Assembly (NCBI RefSeq): GCF_914271485.1
Contig: NZ_CAJZAG010000002.1
Span: forward strand, 124,001-188,000
Origin: Cupriavidus pampae
GTDB taxonomy: Bacteria; Pseudomonadota; Gammaproteobacteria; Burkholderiales; Burkholderiaceae
Direction of reading: 5' to 3'
DNA length: 64,000 bases
Position 1 is the stretch's first letter. Every line of letters begins with the position of its first letter. The position numbers were made by a program, and so were the translations under genes. Shown piece by piece: positions 45,621 to 54,493 of this stretch. The notes beneath the pieces are model-generated. The model saw only the letters and a list, made by a program, of their open reading frames with translations. It was not told the DNA's origin and did not search any database.

Positions 45621-46586
45621 ATGCCCAAGAATTTGCTCACGCTGACTGGCGCCCTCGCGCTGTCATTGCTTGCCATGCCTGCCGCGCATGCCGATGGCGA
45701 ACGCATTGCCGTGTTCACCAAGAACCAGACCAACCCGTACTTCCAGGCGTTGCGTCAGGGTGCCGATGCGGCGGCCAAGGATCTGAACGCCAAAGTCACG
45801 CACTACATTCCGACCAAGCCGGACAGCATCCCCGAGCAGATGAGCCAGATCGAGGACGTGATCATCAAGAAGGCCGATGCGGTGGTGTTCGTGCCGGTTG
45901 ACTACAAGGCGATGGGCCCCGGCGTGAAGAAGATCAACGCGGCCAATATCCCCGTGGTTAACGTGACCGACCGCAGCGAGGTGGGTAACTTCGTCGCCTT
46001 CGTTGGCGCCAGCGATTACGAGCTGGGTCTGAAGACCGCCACGCACCTGTTCAAGGCGATGGGCGGCAAGGGCAACCTGATTCTGCTGGAAGGCGTGAAG
46101 GGCTCGGCGACCAGCATCGACCGCACGCGCGGCGTGCGCGATGCGCTGAAGGCGTTCCCGAACATCAAGCTGGTGGCCTCGCAACCGGCCAACTACCAGC
46201 GCCTGCAGGCCCTGCAGGTGATGGAAAACCTGATGCAGTCGTACCCCCAGGTGGACGCGGTGTTCGCGGCCAACGACGCGATGGCGATCGGCGCGATCGA
46301 GGCGCTTCAGGGCGCCAATCGCAAGGCGCTGGTGTCCGGCATCAATGGCACCAAGGAGGCGATCGATGCGATCAAGGCCGGCACGCTGCTCGCCACCGGC
46401 GACTACAACGGCTTTATCCAGGGCTGCCTGGGCACCATGACCGCGATCCGCAAGCTGCGCAATCTGCCGGTGAAGACCGAGATCGTGCTGCCGGCGACCG
46501 TGATCGACAAGAGCAACTACCAGTCGGTGGATATCCCCGCGGACAAGCGAGCCTGTCCGCGCTGGGAAGACGTCGACAAGGCGTAA
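45621..46586 (+). CDS. Periplasmic substrate-binding protein of the sugar-type ABC importer
   Basis: 321 residues with a signal peptide (1-24, ending AHA-D) and a ribose-binding-type fold (peripla_BP_4): IAVFTKNQTNPYFQALRQGADAAAKDL, IPVVNVTDRSEVG, AVFAANDAMAIGAIEAL. The usual sugar-binding pattern is partly changed, consistent with a non-sugar ligand. It follows a GGAGACTG ribosome site. The genomic partners suggest the ligand is the substrate of the hydroxyquinol-linked pathway. Confidence 0.9.
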   Translation: MPKNLLTLTGALALSLLAMPAAHADGERIAVFTKNQTNPYFQALRQGADAAAKDLNAKVTHYIPTKPDSIPEQMSQIEDVIIKKADAVVFVPVDYKAMGPGVKKINAANIPVVNVTDRSEVGNFVAFVGASDYELGLKTATHLFKAMGGKGNLILLEGVKGSATSIDRTRGVRDALKAFPNIKLVASQPANYQRLQALQVMENLMQSYPQVDAVFAANDAMAIGAIEALQGANRKALVSGINGTKEAIDAIKAGTLLATGDYNGFIQGCLGTMTAIRKLRNLPVKTEIVLPATVIDKSNYQSVDIPADKRACPRWEDVDKA

Positions 46587-46616
46587 CCAACATCTTTATC
46601 ACCAGGAGCAACCACT

Positions 46617-47492
46617 ATGCGCAACCTCAATGAGGAGACCATTACCCAGGCGGTACTGGCGCGCAACAACGACATGAAGGACGCGCGGCTCAAGGAGGTG
46701 ATGACGAGCCTGATCCAGCATCTTCATGCGTTTGCCCGGGAAACCAGGCTGACCGAGGAGGAATGGGCCGCCGGCATCCAGTTCCTCACTGAGGTAGGCC
46801 AGGCGTGCACGCCGACGCGGCAGGAGTTCATCCTGCTGTCGGACACGCTTGGTCTGTCCACGCTCGTGACCGCGCAGAACCATCGCAAGCCGCAGGGCTG
46901 CACCGAGGCCACGGTGTTCGGGCCGTTCTACGTCGATGACGCGCCCGATTACGCGTTGGGCGCCGATGTCGGCAACGGCATGGCCGGCGAGCCGTGCTTC
47001 GTGAGCGGCCAGGTACGCGGCATCGGCGGCGAGATCGTGCCGGGCGCCAAGCTCGAGGTGTGGCAGGCGGACTCTGAAGGCTTCTACGACGTGCAACGTG
47101 ACGGCGGGCCAGCGCAGGGCCGCGGCACGCTGCTGGCCGATCGCGAGGGGCGTTTCAACTTCCAGTCGATCGTCGCGGAAAGCTATCCGATTCCGCATGA
47201 TGGCCCGGTGGGACGCATGCTCGATGCGATGGGCCGGCACCCCTGGCGGCCCGCGCACCTGCACTTCATGGTGTCCGCGCCCGGCTACGAGACGCTGGTC
47301 ACGCACGTGTTCCGCGAGGGCTGCGAGTATCTGGACTCCGATGCGGTGTTCGGCGTGCGTTCGTCACTGATCGCGGACTGGGTCGAGCATGCTCCGGGCC
47401 GTACGCCGAATGGCGGCGAATCCGCGACGCCGTTCTACACGCTCGACTTCGATTTCATCCTGAACCCGGTGGCCAAGGAGAAAGTCGCGTGA
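46617..47492 (+). CDS. Intradiol dioxygenase, hydroxyquinol 1,2-dioxygenase-like
   Basis: A 291-residue protein with an N-terminal helical linker (MRNLNEETITQAVLARN and HLHAFARETRLTEEEW) typical of hydroxyquinol and catechol 1,2-dioxygenases. The iron site is predicted by Tyr in GPFYVDDAP, Tyr in SEGFYDVQ and the His pair in RPAHLHFMVS. It cleaves a trihydroxybenzene to maleylacetate, which the reductase at 37637 converts to 3-oxoadipate. It starts after an AGGAGC ribosome site 30 bases behind the ABC receptor gene. Hydroxyquinol is preferred over catechol because maleylacetate reductase, not a muconate cycloisomerase, is nearby. Confidence 0.88.
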   Translation: MRNLNEETITQAVLARNNDMKDARLKEVMTSLIQHLHAFARETRLTEEEWAAGIQFLTEVGQACTPTRQEFILLSDTLGLSTLVTAQNHRKPQGCTEATVFGPFYVDDAPDYALGADVGNGMAGEPCFVSGQVRGIGGEIVPGAKLEVWQADSEGFYDVQRDGGPAQGRGTLLADREGRFNFQSIVAESYPIPHDGPVGRMLDAMGRHPWRPAHLHFMVSAPGYETLVTHVFREGCEYLDSDAVFGVRSSLIADWVEHAPGRTPNGGESATPFYTLDFDFILNPVAKEKVA

Positions 47493-47791
47493 CCGTCAAA
47501 CACATCGTGATGTGGAATCTGCGCGGCGAGAGCGAGACCGACAAGGTTTCCGCCGTCGCGCAGCTCAAGGCCGCGTTCGAGAGCCTGCGCGGCAAGATTC
47601 CGGGGCTGCTGCACCTCGAGATCGGCGTGGATTCGAGTCGTGTCGATTACGCCTGCGACGTGGTGCTGTACTCCGAATTCGATTCGCAGGGCGCGCTCGA
47701 ACAGTACGCGGTGCACCCCGAACATCAGCGCGTCAAGCGAGAGCTTGGCGATCTGCGCATCGCCCGGTATCAGGTCGACTATCAACCTTAG
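47489..47791 (+). CDS. Dabb (stress-responsive A/B barrel) domain protein
   Basis: 100 residues with a GTG start that overlaps the dioxygenase stop (GTGA). The VKHIVMWNLR opening, ALEQYAVHPEHQRV and RYQVDYQP close match the dimeric A/B barrel (Dabb) family. Members include decarboxylases and cyclases, but most are uncharacterised. Its coupling to the dioxygenase gene suggests an auxiliary step on a ring-cleavage product. Confidence 0.82.
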   Translation: MTVKHIVMWNLRGESETDKVSAVAQLKAAFESLRGKIPGLLHLEIGVDSSRVDYACDVVLYSEFDSQGALEQYAVHPEHQRVKRELGDLRIARYQVDYQP

Positions 47792-47799
47792 GAGCAACC

Positions 47800-48084
47800 A
47801 TGTTCTACGTAATTCATGCCCTCGACAAGCCCAATGCCGTCTCCGTGCGGTTGGCCAATTACGAGGCGCACAAGGCCTATCTGGGCCGCGCGCAGCTGCG
47901 CACGCTGATCTCCGGCCCGCTGCTCGCCGACGATGGCGAGACCATGATTGGTTCGTTCTTTCTGGTCGAGGCCGACCGCAAGGAAGACGTGGTGGCGTTC
48001 AACGCCAACGATCCGTTCGCGCACGCGGGGCTGTGGCAGCAGGTCAATATCCATCCGTTCAACAAGCGTGTCGACAATCGCTAA
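47800..48084 (+). CDS. YciI-like protein
   Basis: 94 residues from the ATG at 47800 with a GGAGCAACC site. The YciI/DGPF pattern is visible: MFYVIHALDKPNA, YLGRAQ, LISGPLLADDGETMIGSFFLVEA and FNANDPFAHAGLW, including the conserved Asp-Pro-Phe. It lies nine bases after the Dabb gene, in the dioxygenase operon. YciI-like proteins are related to muconolactone isomerase folds, which fits an aromatic pathway, but the reaction is unproven. Confidence 0.82.
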   Translation: MFYVIHALDKPNAVSVRLANYEAHKAYLGRAQLRTLISGPLLADDGETMIGSFFLVEADRKEDVVAFNANDPFAHAGLWQQVNIHPFNKRVDNR

Positions 48085-49774
48085 GTTGCCCAATCCTGTG
48101 CGGTACTTGATCGTCGGGGGCGGCACCGCCGGCGCGGTGCTGGCGGCGCGGTTGTCGGAGGACCCCGCTAACACGGTGGTGCTGCTAGAAGCCGGTGCCG
48201 ATGTCCGGCCCGAGGCGATTCCGGCCGATATCGACGATGCATTTCCGAGCGCTTCGCTGAACCCGTCCTACTTCTGGCCGGGGCTGCGCGCGCGGCGGCG
48301 CGTGGGTGGCGACGAATTTCCGTATCCGCAGGCGAGGATTCTCGGCGGCGGGTCGAGCATCAATGGCATGTGGACGCTCCGCGGGCTGCCCAATGACTAC
48401 GAGCGCTGGGTCGATGCCGGCGCGCGCGGCTGGGGTTGGCAGGACGTACGGCCCTATTTCGAGCGCGCGGAAGGCGATGCTGGCCGTGCGGGCGCGCCCG
48501 GCAGCGATGGGCCGTTCACGGTGCGGCGGCCACCGCGCGCGGAGTGGCCCGGCATTGCCGCCGCGATCGAGCGTGCCGCCAATGCGCGTGGGCTGGCGAC
48601 CATCGACGATATCAATGTGCAGCCAGGCTGCGGGTTCTTTGCGATGCCCTATGCCGCGCAGGGTGGCAGACGTTCGTCGGGCGTGTCGTGTTACCTCACG
48701 GCAGCGGTACGTGCACGGCCGAACCTGACGATCGTCACCAGTGCCACGGTGATGCGGGTAGAGATCGAAGAAGGTCCGTTGGGGCGGCGGGCCACTGGCG
48801 TGACCTATCGCCACAATGACCAGCTCCATCGCCTTGATGCGGACGAGGTGGTGCTGAGCGCGGGTGGCGTACATTCGCCCGCGATCCTGCTGCGCTCGGG
48901 CATCGGTGACAGCGATACGCTGCGCGCGGCCGGCATTACACCGCGCTGGCATCTGCCCGGTGTTGGGCGGCATCTGCAGAACCACCCGTATCTGCAGTTC
49001 GCCATCACGCTGCCGCGCCATGCGCGCCAGTCCGCGGCGCTGCGGACGTTTGCCTGCGCGGGGGTGCGGCACTCGTCGGGGCAACCTGATTGTCCGGAAG
49101 GCGATCTGATCGTGTCGCTACTCGGGCGTGTGGGACCCCGCAGCTTCGGCACCGATCTGGCGATGCTCAGCGCAGCGCTGTACGCGCCCTACTCGCGCGG
49201 CGCCGTCAGCGTGACCTCGCCAGACCCGGATGTGCCCCCTTCGATCGAATTCCGGCTGCTCGACGATCCGCGCGATGCGCCACGCATGGTACTGGCCGCG
49301 CGCATGGTGGAGACGCTGCTCGGGTCATCAGCGATGCGCGACAGCTATCACGACGCCTTTATCCTGCCTCCGGTAATGGCTGCCAACCAGTTCAACCGCC
49401 CCGGTCTGGCCGGCGCGCTGATTGGGCTCGGCGCCAAACTGGCCCTCAATGCCCCATCGCACGTCTCGCGGCAGGTCATGGCCAACGCACTGAAGCCCGG
49501 ACGCTGGATCGGCAATGCACGCGCGCAACGGCGGCTTACCGATGACGAGATTCTCGGCGCGGTGGCACCGATGGGCCATGTCACCTCGACCTGCCGCATG
49601 GGCCGTAGCGACGATCAGGAGGCCGTGGTCGATGCCAGTTGCCGCGTCATCGGCATTGATGGCCTACGCGTGGCCGACGCCTCGGTCATGCCCTCGACGC
49701 CAAGCGCGAACACCAACCTGCCGACCATCATGGTGGCCGAGAAGGCGGCGGATCTGATGCGGATGCGGGCCTGA
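48068..49774 (+). CDS. GMC-family FAD oxidoreductase
   Basis: About 568 residues. No ATG is available, so I chose GTG at 48068, which overlaps the YciI gene by 17 bases; TTG at 48086 or GTG at 48098 are alternatives. The FAD motif VGGGTAGAVLAARLSE begins the domain, followed by ARILGGGSSINGMW (GMC signature 1) and SAGGVHSPAILLRSGIG (signature 2). The catalytic His is in GHVTSTCRMG and the Asn in PSANTNLPTIMVAEK. It would oxidise an alcohol in the same pathway, perhaps an early step before ring cleavage. Confidence 0.85.
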   Translation: MSTIAKLPNPVRYLIVGGGTAGAVLAARLSEDPANTVVLLEAGADVRPEAIPADIDDAFPSASLNPSYFWPGLRARRRVGGDEFPYPQARILGGGSSINGMWTLRGLPNDYERWVDAGARGWGWQDVRPYFERAEGDAGRAGAPGSDGPFTVRRPPRAEWPGIAAAIERAANARGLATIDDINVQPGCGFFAMPYAAQGGRRSSGVSCYLTAAVRARPNLTIVTSATVMRVEIEEGPLGRRATGVTYRHNDQLHRLDADEVVLSAGGVHSPAILLRSGIGDSDTLRAAGITPRWHLPGVGRHLQNHPYLQFAITLPRHARQSAALRTFACAGVRHSSGQPDCPEGDLIVSLLGRVGPRSFGTDLAMLSAALYAPYSRGAVSVTSPDPDVPPSIEFRLLDDPRDAPRMVLAARMVETLLGSSAMRDSYHDAFILPPVMAANQFNRPGLAGALIGLGAKLALNAPSHVSRQVMANALKPGRWIGNARAQRRLTDDEILGAVAPMGHVTSTCRMGRSDDQEAVVDASCRVIGIDGLRVADASVMPSTPSANTNLPTIMVAEKAADLMRMRA

Positions 49775-49840
49775 TGTCAGCGATGCACGGTCCGTCGTGT
49801 CCCGGAAAGCCATGTGATTTATGTCCAATTATTCTGCACA

Positions 49841-49873
49841 CATAAATTATGTAATCAGCATAATTCAGCATAA
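49841..49873. promoter_or_regulatory. AT-rich repeats in the gap before the efflux operon
   Basis: The 294-base gap holds a near-palindrome CATAAATTATG (49841-49851) and a direct repeat cagcataa at 49856-49863 and 49866-49873, ten bases apart and on one helix face. This AT-rich patch in a GC-rich background is a likely promoter/operator for the efflux operon. Confidence 0.35.
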
Positions 49874-50068
49874 ACGCCTTAAGAATCACATTTTCATACT
49901 ACCGGATTAACCCCGCCTCACAGGCCAAAACTTTCGTCCCGTGCAGGTAACTACCTTGCAGCAGGTGAACTCATACCTTCGGTTGACCGGTGACACACCA
50001 CGCGTCAATTGGCGTGCGGCACCCCGACTCCTAGCATTCGGGCAACAAGCCAAGACCGAGGGGGATGT

Positions 50069-51622
50069 ATGCGTTTACCAGACTTCAGCAAGCGAAAGCC
50101 CGTGTGGATTGCCCGTGGCGTGCTGCTCACGGTCGTGGCTATGGCGGTGGTGTCGGCGCTGTCCGGCTGCGTCAATTACGCCGGTATTCGCGACGACCGC
50201 AAGATTGCGTCGCCGGACAAGTTCGAGACCAGGCAGAGCCTGCCGGACGAGCATGGGCAGTGGCCCACGCTGTCGTGGGCACAGCAATTCGGCGATCCGC
50301 AACTGCCGGCGCTGATCGATGAGGCATTGCGTGGCAGCCCGACCATCGATGCCGCGCTGGCCCGGATCAACAAGGCGCGCTCGTATGTCGGCGAGGCCGA
50401 TGCCGCGCGCTATCCCAATGTCAGTGGCTCGTATTCCTGGACGCGCGCGCGCCTGCCCGAAAATTCGGTCATACCGCCGCCCGCGGCTGGCACGTGGACG
50501 AACCTCAACAACGCATTCGTGCATGCGTCGTGGGACCTCGACCTGTGGGGCAAGCAGCGCGAAGGCCTGAAGCAGGCCATCTCGCAGGAGAAGGCCGCTG
50601 AGGCCGAGGCCGAGGCGGTGCGTATCGCCCTCGCCGCCTCGGTGGCCAGCGCTTATAACCAGCTCGCCCGGCTGTACGCGCTGCATGATATTCAGGCGCG
50701 CGAGGTGGGTAATCGTCAGGACATCGGCAGCGTGACCGAGCGGCGCGTGCGCGCGGGTCTCGATACCGACGTCGAGCGGCAGACCGCGCACGGCGAGACG
50801 TCGACCACCCAATCTACGGTCAGCGGTCTCGATGGGCAGATCCTCGCGGTGCGCTATCAACTGGCTGCGCTGCTCGGCGCGGGTCCGGACCGTGGCAACG
50901 CGATCGCGCGGCCCACGTTCGCCGGGCTCGACACCGGCACTCCCGTGATGACGCTGCCGGACCACCTGCCGGCCGATCTCATCTCGCGCCGTCCCGATAT
51001 CGTCGCCGCCTACTGGCGCGTCGATGCCGCGCTGCACGACGTCAAGGTAACCAAGGCCGAGTTCTATCCCGATGTGAATCTGTCGGTCGATGCGGGCCTG
51101 AGTGCGCTGGGCTGGGGCCGGCTGTTACAGACCTCGGCGCGCACGCTGATCGCGGGCCCGGCGATCCATCTGCCGATCTTCGATGCCGGCGCGTTGCGCG
51201 CGCAACTCAAAGGCCGCTATGCGGACTTCGACGCCGACGTGGCGCACTACGACGAGACGCTGACCAATGCGCTGTCCGACGTGGCCAGCCAGGTCGCACG
51301 CATCCGCGCCGCCGATCGGCAACTGGTCGATGCACGTCAGGCGCTCGATGCCCAGACCACGGCCTACAAACTCGCGCTCATACGTTACCGCGCGGGGCTG
51401 ATCGAACAGTTGTCGTTGCTGCGCGCCGATGACAACCGTCTGGCCGCCGAGACCTCCGTGGTCAATCTGGAGATGGATCGTCGCGATATGCAGATCGCGC
51501 TGATCAAGGCGCTCGGTGGTGGCTTTGATGCCACGCACGACACGACGCCGGGCACGGACACACCTATTCCGGGACAGACGACCGCCACCGCGGTGCCGAA
51601 CGTCGTCGTCTCCCAACACTAA
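50069..51622 (+). CDS. Outer-membrane efflux lipoprotein (NodT/OprM family)
   Basis: 517 residues from the ATG at 50069 after a GAGGGGG site. A lipoprotein signal ends in the lipobox LSGC (VVSALSGC, about residues 28-35), and two TolC-like repeats follow (LDLWGKQREGLKQA and GWGRLLQTSARTLIAGPAIHLPIFDAG). It forms the outer-membrane duct of the tripartite pump with the EmrA- and EmrB-like genes downstream. The gene order OprM-EmrA-EmrB is common in Burkholderiaceae. Confidence 0.9.
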   Translation: MRLPDFSKRKPVWIARGVLLTVVAMAVVSALSGCVNYAGIRDDRKIASPDKFETRQSLPDEHGQWPTLSWAQQFGDPQLPALIDEALRGSPTIDAALARINKARSYVGEADAARYPNVSGSYSWTRARLPENSVIPPPAAGTWTNLNNAFVHASWDLDLWGKQREGLKQAISQEKAAEAEAEAVRIALAASVASAYNQLARLYALHDIQAREVGNRQDIGSVTERRVRAGLDTDVERQTAHGETSTTQSTVSGLDGQILAVRYQLAALLGAGPDRGNAIARPTFAGLDTGTPVMTLPDHLPADLISRRPDIVAAYWRVDAALHDVKVTKAEFYPDVNLSVDAGLSALGWGRLLQTSARTLIAGPAIHLPIFDAGALRAQLKGRYADFDADVAHYDETLTNALSDVASQVARIRAADRQLVDARQALDAQTTAYKLALIRYRAGLIEQLSLLRADDNRLAAETSVVNLEMDRRDMQIALIKALGGGFDATHDTTPGTDTPIPGQTTATAVPNVVVSQH

Positions 51623-51651
51623 TTTCCAGATTCACGCTCCAGGAGCGCTCC

Positions 51652-52890
51652 ATGAATGCACCTGCTTCCGCCACGGCCGACGACACCGGCCTGGCCGCGC
51701 CCGCCACGAAGGCCCCCACAGCGCCGCCCGCCACGCCTGACCACAAGGCGCATGCGCGCAAGCTGTGGCTGGCCGTCATCGGCATCATCGTCCTTGTGGC
51801 CGGCGTCGGCTACGGCGTCTACTACGAACGCGTCGCGCGGTTCCATATCGATACCGATGATGCGTACGTGAACGGTAACGTGGTGCCAATCACACCGCAG
51901 ATCACCGGCACCGTGATTGCCGTCGATGCCAACAACACGCAGGTCGTCGAGAAAGGCCGGCCGCTGGTGCGCATCGACCCCGCCGACGCGCGCATCGCGC
52001 TGCAGAAGGCGGAGGCCGATCTCGGCCAGACCGTCCGCCGCGTGCATGCGGTGTTCGTCGGCGACGACAAGCTGCGCGCCAATATCGTGCAGCGCCAGAC
52101 CGATCTGACCCGCGCGCAGGGCGACCTGCAGCGCCGCCTCGACACCGGCGCCTCCGGTGCGGTGTCCACCGAGGACGTCTCGCATGCACAGGACGCCGTC
52201 GCCTCGGCGCGCGCCGCGCTGGTCTCCGCGCAACAGGCCCTGCGCGAGAACCGTGCGATGACCGACGACACGACCATCGCGCAGCACCCGGATGTACAGG
52301 CGGCCGCAGCGCGCGTGCGCGACGCCTACCTCGCGCTGGCCCGCACCACACTGCCCGCGCCTGTCAATGGCTACGTCACGCAGCGCAACGTGCAGGTGGG
52401 CCAGCGTGTGGCGCCGGGCACGCCGCTGATGTCGCTGGTGCCGCTGGAGCAGGCATGGGTCGATGCGAACTTCAAGGAATGGCAGTTGCGCAGTATTCGT
52501 GTGGGTCAGCCCGCCACGGTGACGGCCGATGTCTACGGCGATTCGGTGACCTATCACGGCCGCGTGGTCGGCCTGGCGCCCGGCACCGGCTCGGCACTGG
52601 CGCTGCTGCCGGCGCAGAACGCCACCGGCAACTGGATCAAGGTGGTGCAGCGCCTGCCGGTGCGTATCGCGATTCCAGTCGAGGAGCTGCGCGCGCATCC
52701 GCTGCGCGTGGGGCTGTCGATGAACGTCGATATCGATATTCGTCAGGACGATGAGGATGGCAAGGCGGCAGCGCAGGCCAAGGCCTTGATGGCGACATCC
52801 TTCGCCGACGACAAGACGGACGTGTTTGCAAAGTACGGAGACGAGGCCGACCATGACATCGCACAGATCATCGCGAGCAATGCAAGATGA
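51652..52890 (+). CDS. emrA: EmrA-type membrane fusion protein
   Basis: A 412-residue protein with a Pro/Ala-rich cytoplasmic N-terminus, one transmembrane helix (about residues 38-57), then the HlyD/EmrA lipoyl half FHIDTDDAYVNGNVVPITPQITGTV, a coiled-coil hairpin (about 105-190) and the beta-barrel NVQVGQRVAPGTPLMSLVPL. It bridges inner pump and outer-membrane duct. It overlaps emrB by four bases. Confidence 0.92.
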   Translation: MNAPASATADDTGLAAPATKAPTAPPATPDHKAHARKLWLAVIGIIVLVAGVGYGVYYERVARFHIDTDDAYVNGNVVPITPQITGTVIAVDANNTQVVEKGRPLVRIDPADARIALQKAEADLGQTVRRVHAVFVGDDKLRANIVQRQTDLTRAQGDLQRRLDTGASGAVSTEDVSHAQDAVASARAALVSAQQALRENRAMTDDTTIAQHPDVQAAAARVRDAYLALARTTLPAPVNGYVTQRNVQVGQRVAPGTPLMSLVPLEQAWVDANFKEWQLRSIRVGQPATVTADVYGDSVTYHGRVVGLAPGTGSALALLPAQNATGNWIKVVQRLPVRIAIPVEELRAHPLRVGLSMNVDIDIRQDDEDGKAAAQAKALMATSFADDKTDVFAKYGDEADHDIAQIIASNAR

Positions 52891-54434
52891 GCGCCGCCAA
52901 CGAACTGCCGCCGCTGACCGGCGCGCGCATGGCACTGGGCTCGCTCGGCATCGGGCTGGCCGGGTTCATGACGGTGCTCGACTCGTCGATCGCCAACGTC
53001 GCGATTCCAACCATCTCCGGCAATCTGGGTGTCTCTATCGATGAAGGCACGTGGGTCATCACGGTGTTTGCCGCCGCCAATTCGGTGGCGATTCCGTTGA
53101 CTGGCTGGCTGACGCAACGCTTTGGACAGGTGCGCCTGTTCGTGGCCTCGATCCTGCTGTTCGTGTTTGCGTCGTTCCTGTGCGGCATCGCGCCGTCGTT
53201 GCCGCTGCTGCTCGCGGCGCGGGCGTTGCAGGGGGCGGTAGCCGGACCGCTGATTCCGCTCTCGCAATCGCTGCTGCTGAGTTCATGGCCCAAGGCCAAG
53301 GCCGCGTTCGCGCTGTCGCTGTTCTCGATGATCGTGGTCACCGGCCCGATCGTCGGTCCGTCGCTGGGCGGCTGGGTCACCGACAGCTATAGCTGGTCGT
53401 GGATCTTCTTTATCAACGTTCCGGTGGGCTTGCTGTCCGCCGGCGTGGTCTGGACCCTGTATCGCAAGCGCGAGACACCCTCGCGCAAGCTGCCGATCGA
53501 CACCATCGGGCTCGCCTTGCTGGTGCTCTGGGTCGGCGCGCTGCAGATCATGCTCGACAAGGGCAAGGATCTGGACTGGTTCTCGTCCACGACCATCGTG
53601 GTGCTGACCGTGGTCGCCGTGGTCGCGTTCGCATTGTTCGTGGTCTGGGAGCTGACCGACAAGAATCCGATCGTCGATCTGACGTTGTTCAAGCAACGGA
53701 ACTTCCTTGGCGGCACCGTGGCGATCTCAATCGCATACGGCATCTTCTTCGGCACGCTGGTGCTGCTGCCGCAATGGATGCAGGAGTACCTCGGCTATCG
53801 CGCGCTCGACTCCGGGCTGGCCACCGCGCCAATCGGCATCTTCGCGGTGATCGGCGCGCCGATCATGGGACGCCTGCTACCGAAAACCGATGCGCGCGTA
53901 ATCGGCACGCTCGCGTTTGTCGGCTTTGCGGTGGTGTACTACATGCGCACGTACTTCTATGTGGGCATCGATGAATGGCACATCATCCTGCCGACGCTGC
54001 TTCAGGGCATTCCGATGGCACTGTTCTTCGCGCCGCTGACGACGCTCATTCTTGCGGGCCAGCCACCCGAGAAGGTGCCCGCGGCAGCCGGCCTGTCCAC
54101 GTTCGCACGCGTATTCGGCGGCGGCGTGGGCACGTCGGTGGCCAACGTGCTGTGGAACAACCGCACCATCCTGCATCATCAGGTGCTCACCGAACAGGCC
54201 AGTGCAAACAACCCGGTATTCACTGGCCAGCTCGAGCACTACCACTCGCTACTCGGCCTTGGCCGCGATGCGGGGTACGCGTTGTTCGACGTCACCGTAC
54301 AGTCGCAAGCCGCGATGATGGCGCTCAACGACATCTTCTACGGCGCCGCGATTGCAATGCTGGTGATCATTCCGCTGATCTGGATCACCAAGCCCGCACG
54401 CGGCGGCAGCGGCATGTCCGCGGCCGCGCACTGA
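52887..54434 (+). CDS. emrB: EmrB-type DHA2-family MFS drug exporter
   Basis: A 515-residue inner-membrane pump with about 14 transmembrane helices. DHA2 landmarks include FMTVLDSSIANVAIPTISGNLG, WLTQRFGQVRLF and GPIVGPSLGGW. It uses the proton gradient to expel toxic lipophilic compounds through EmrA and the NodT-like duct. It overlaps emrA by four bases (ATGA); a hairpin lies just after its stop. Confidence 0.93.
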   Translation: MSAANELPPLTGARMALGSLGIGLAGFMTVLDSSIANVAIPTISGNLGVSIDEGTWVITVFAAANSVAIPLTGWLTQRFGQVRLFVASILLFVFASFLCGIAPSLPLLLAARALQGAVAGPLIPLSQSLLLSSWPKAKAAFALSLFSMIVVTGPIVGPSLGGWVTDSYSWSWIFFINVPVGLLSAGVVWTLYRKRETPSRKLPIDTIGLALLVLWVGALQIMLDKGKDLDWFSSTTIVVLTVVAVVAFALFVVWELTDKNPIVDLTLFKQRNFLGGTVAISIAYGIFFGTLVLLPQWMQEYLGYRALDSGLATAPIGIFAVIGAPIMGRLLPKTDARVIGTLAFVGFAVVYYMRTYFYVGIDEWHIILPTLLQGIPMALFFAPLTTLILAGQPPEKVPAAAGLSTFARVFGGGVGTSVANVLWNNRTILHHQVLTEQASANNPVFTGQLEHYHSLLGLGRDAGYALFDVTVQSQAAMMALNDIFYGAAIAMLVIIPLIWITKPARGGSGMSAAAH

Positions 54435-54452
54435 CGCTGGCGCAACGCCCAC

Positions 54453-54483
54453 GACGAGAGCCCGCCTCGCGCGGGCGTTCGTC
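54453..54483. terminator. Bidirectional hairpin between convergent emrB and glycosyltransferase genes
   Basis: gcccgc (54460-54465) pairs with gcgggc (54471-54476), and gacga (54453-54457) pairs with tcgtc (54479-54483) beyond a small mismatch. The location, just after one gene and just before the end of the other, fits a shared terminator. Confidence 0.55.
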
Positions 54484-54493
54484 ATCGCGAGCA

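Noticed and set aside
51619..52935. 438-codon minus-strand open frame opposite emrA
   Set aside because: Arg/His-rich antisense shadow; emrA has all its domains and overlaps emrB correctly.
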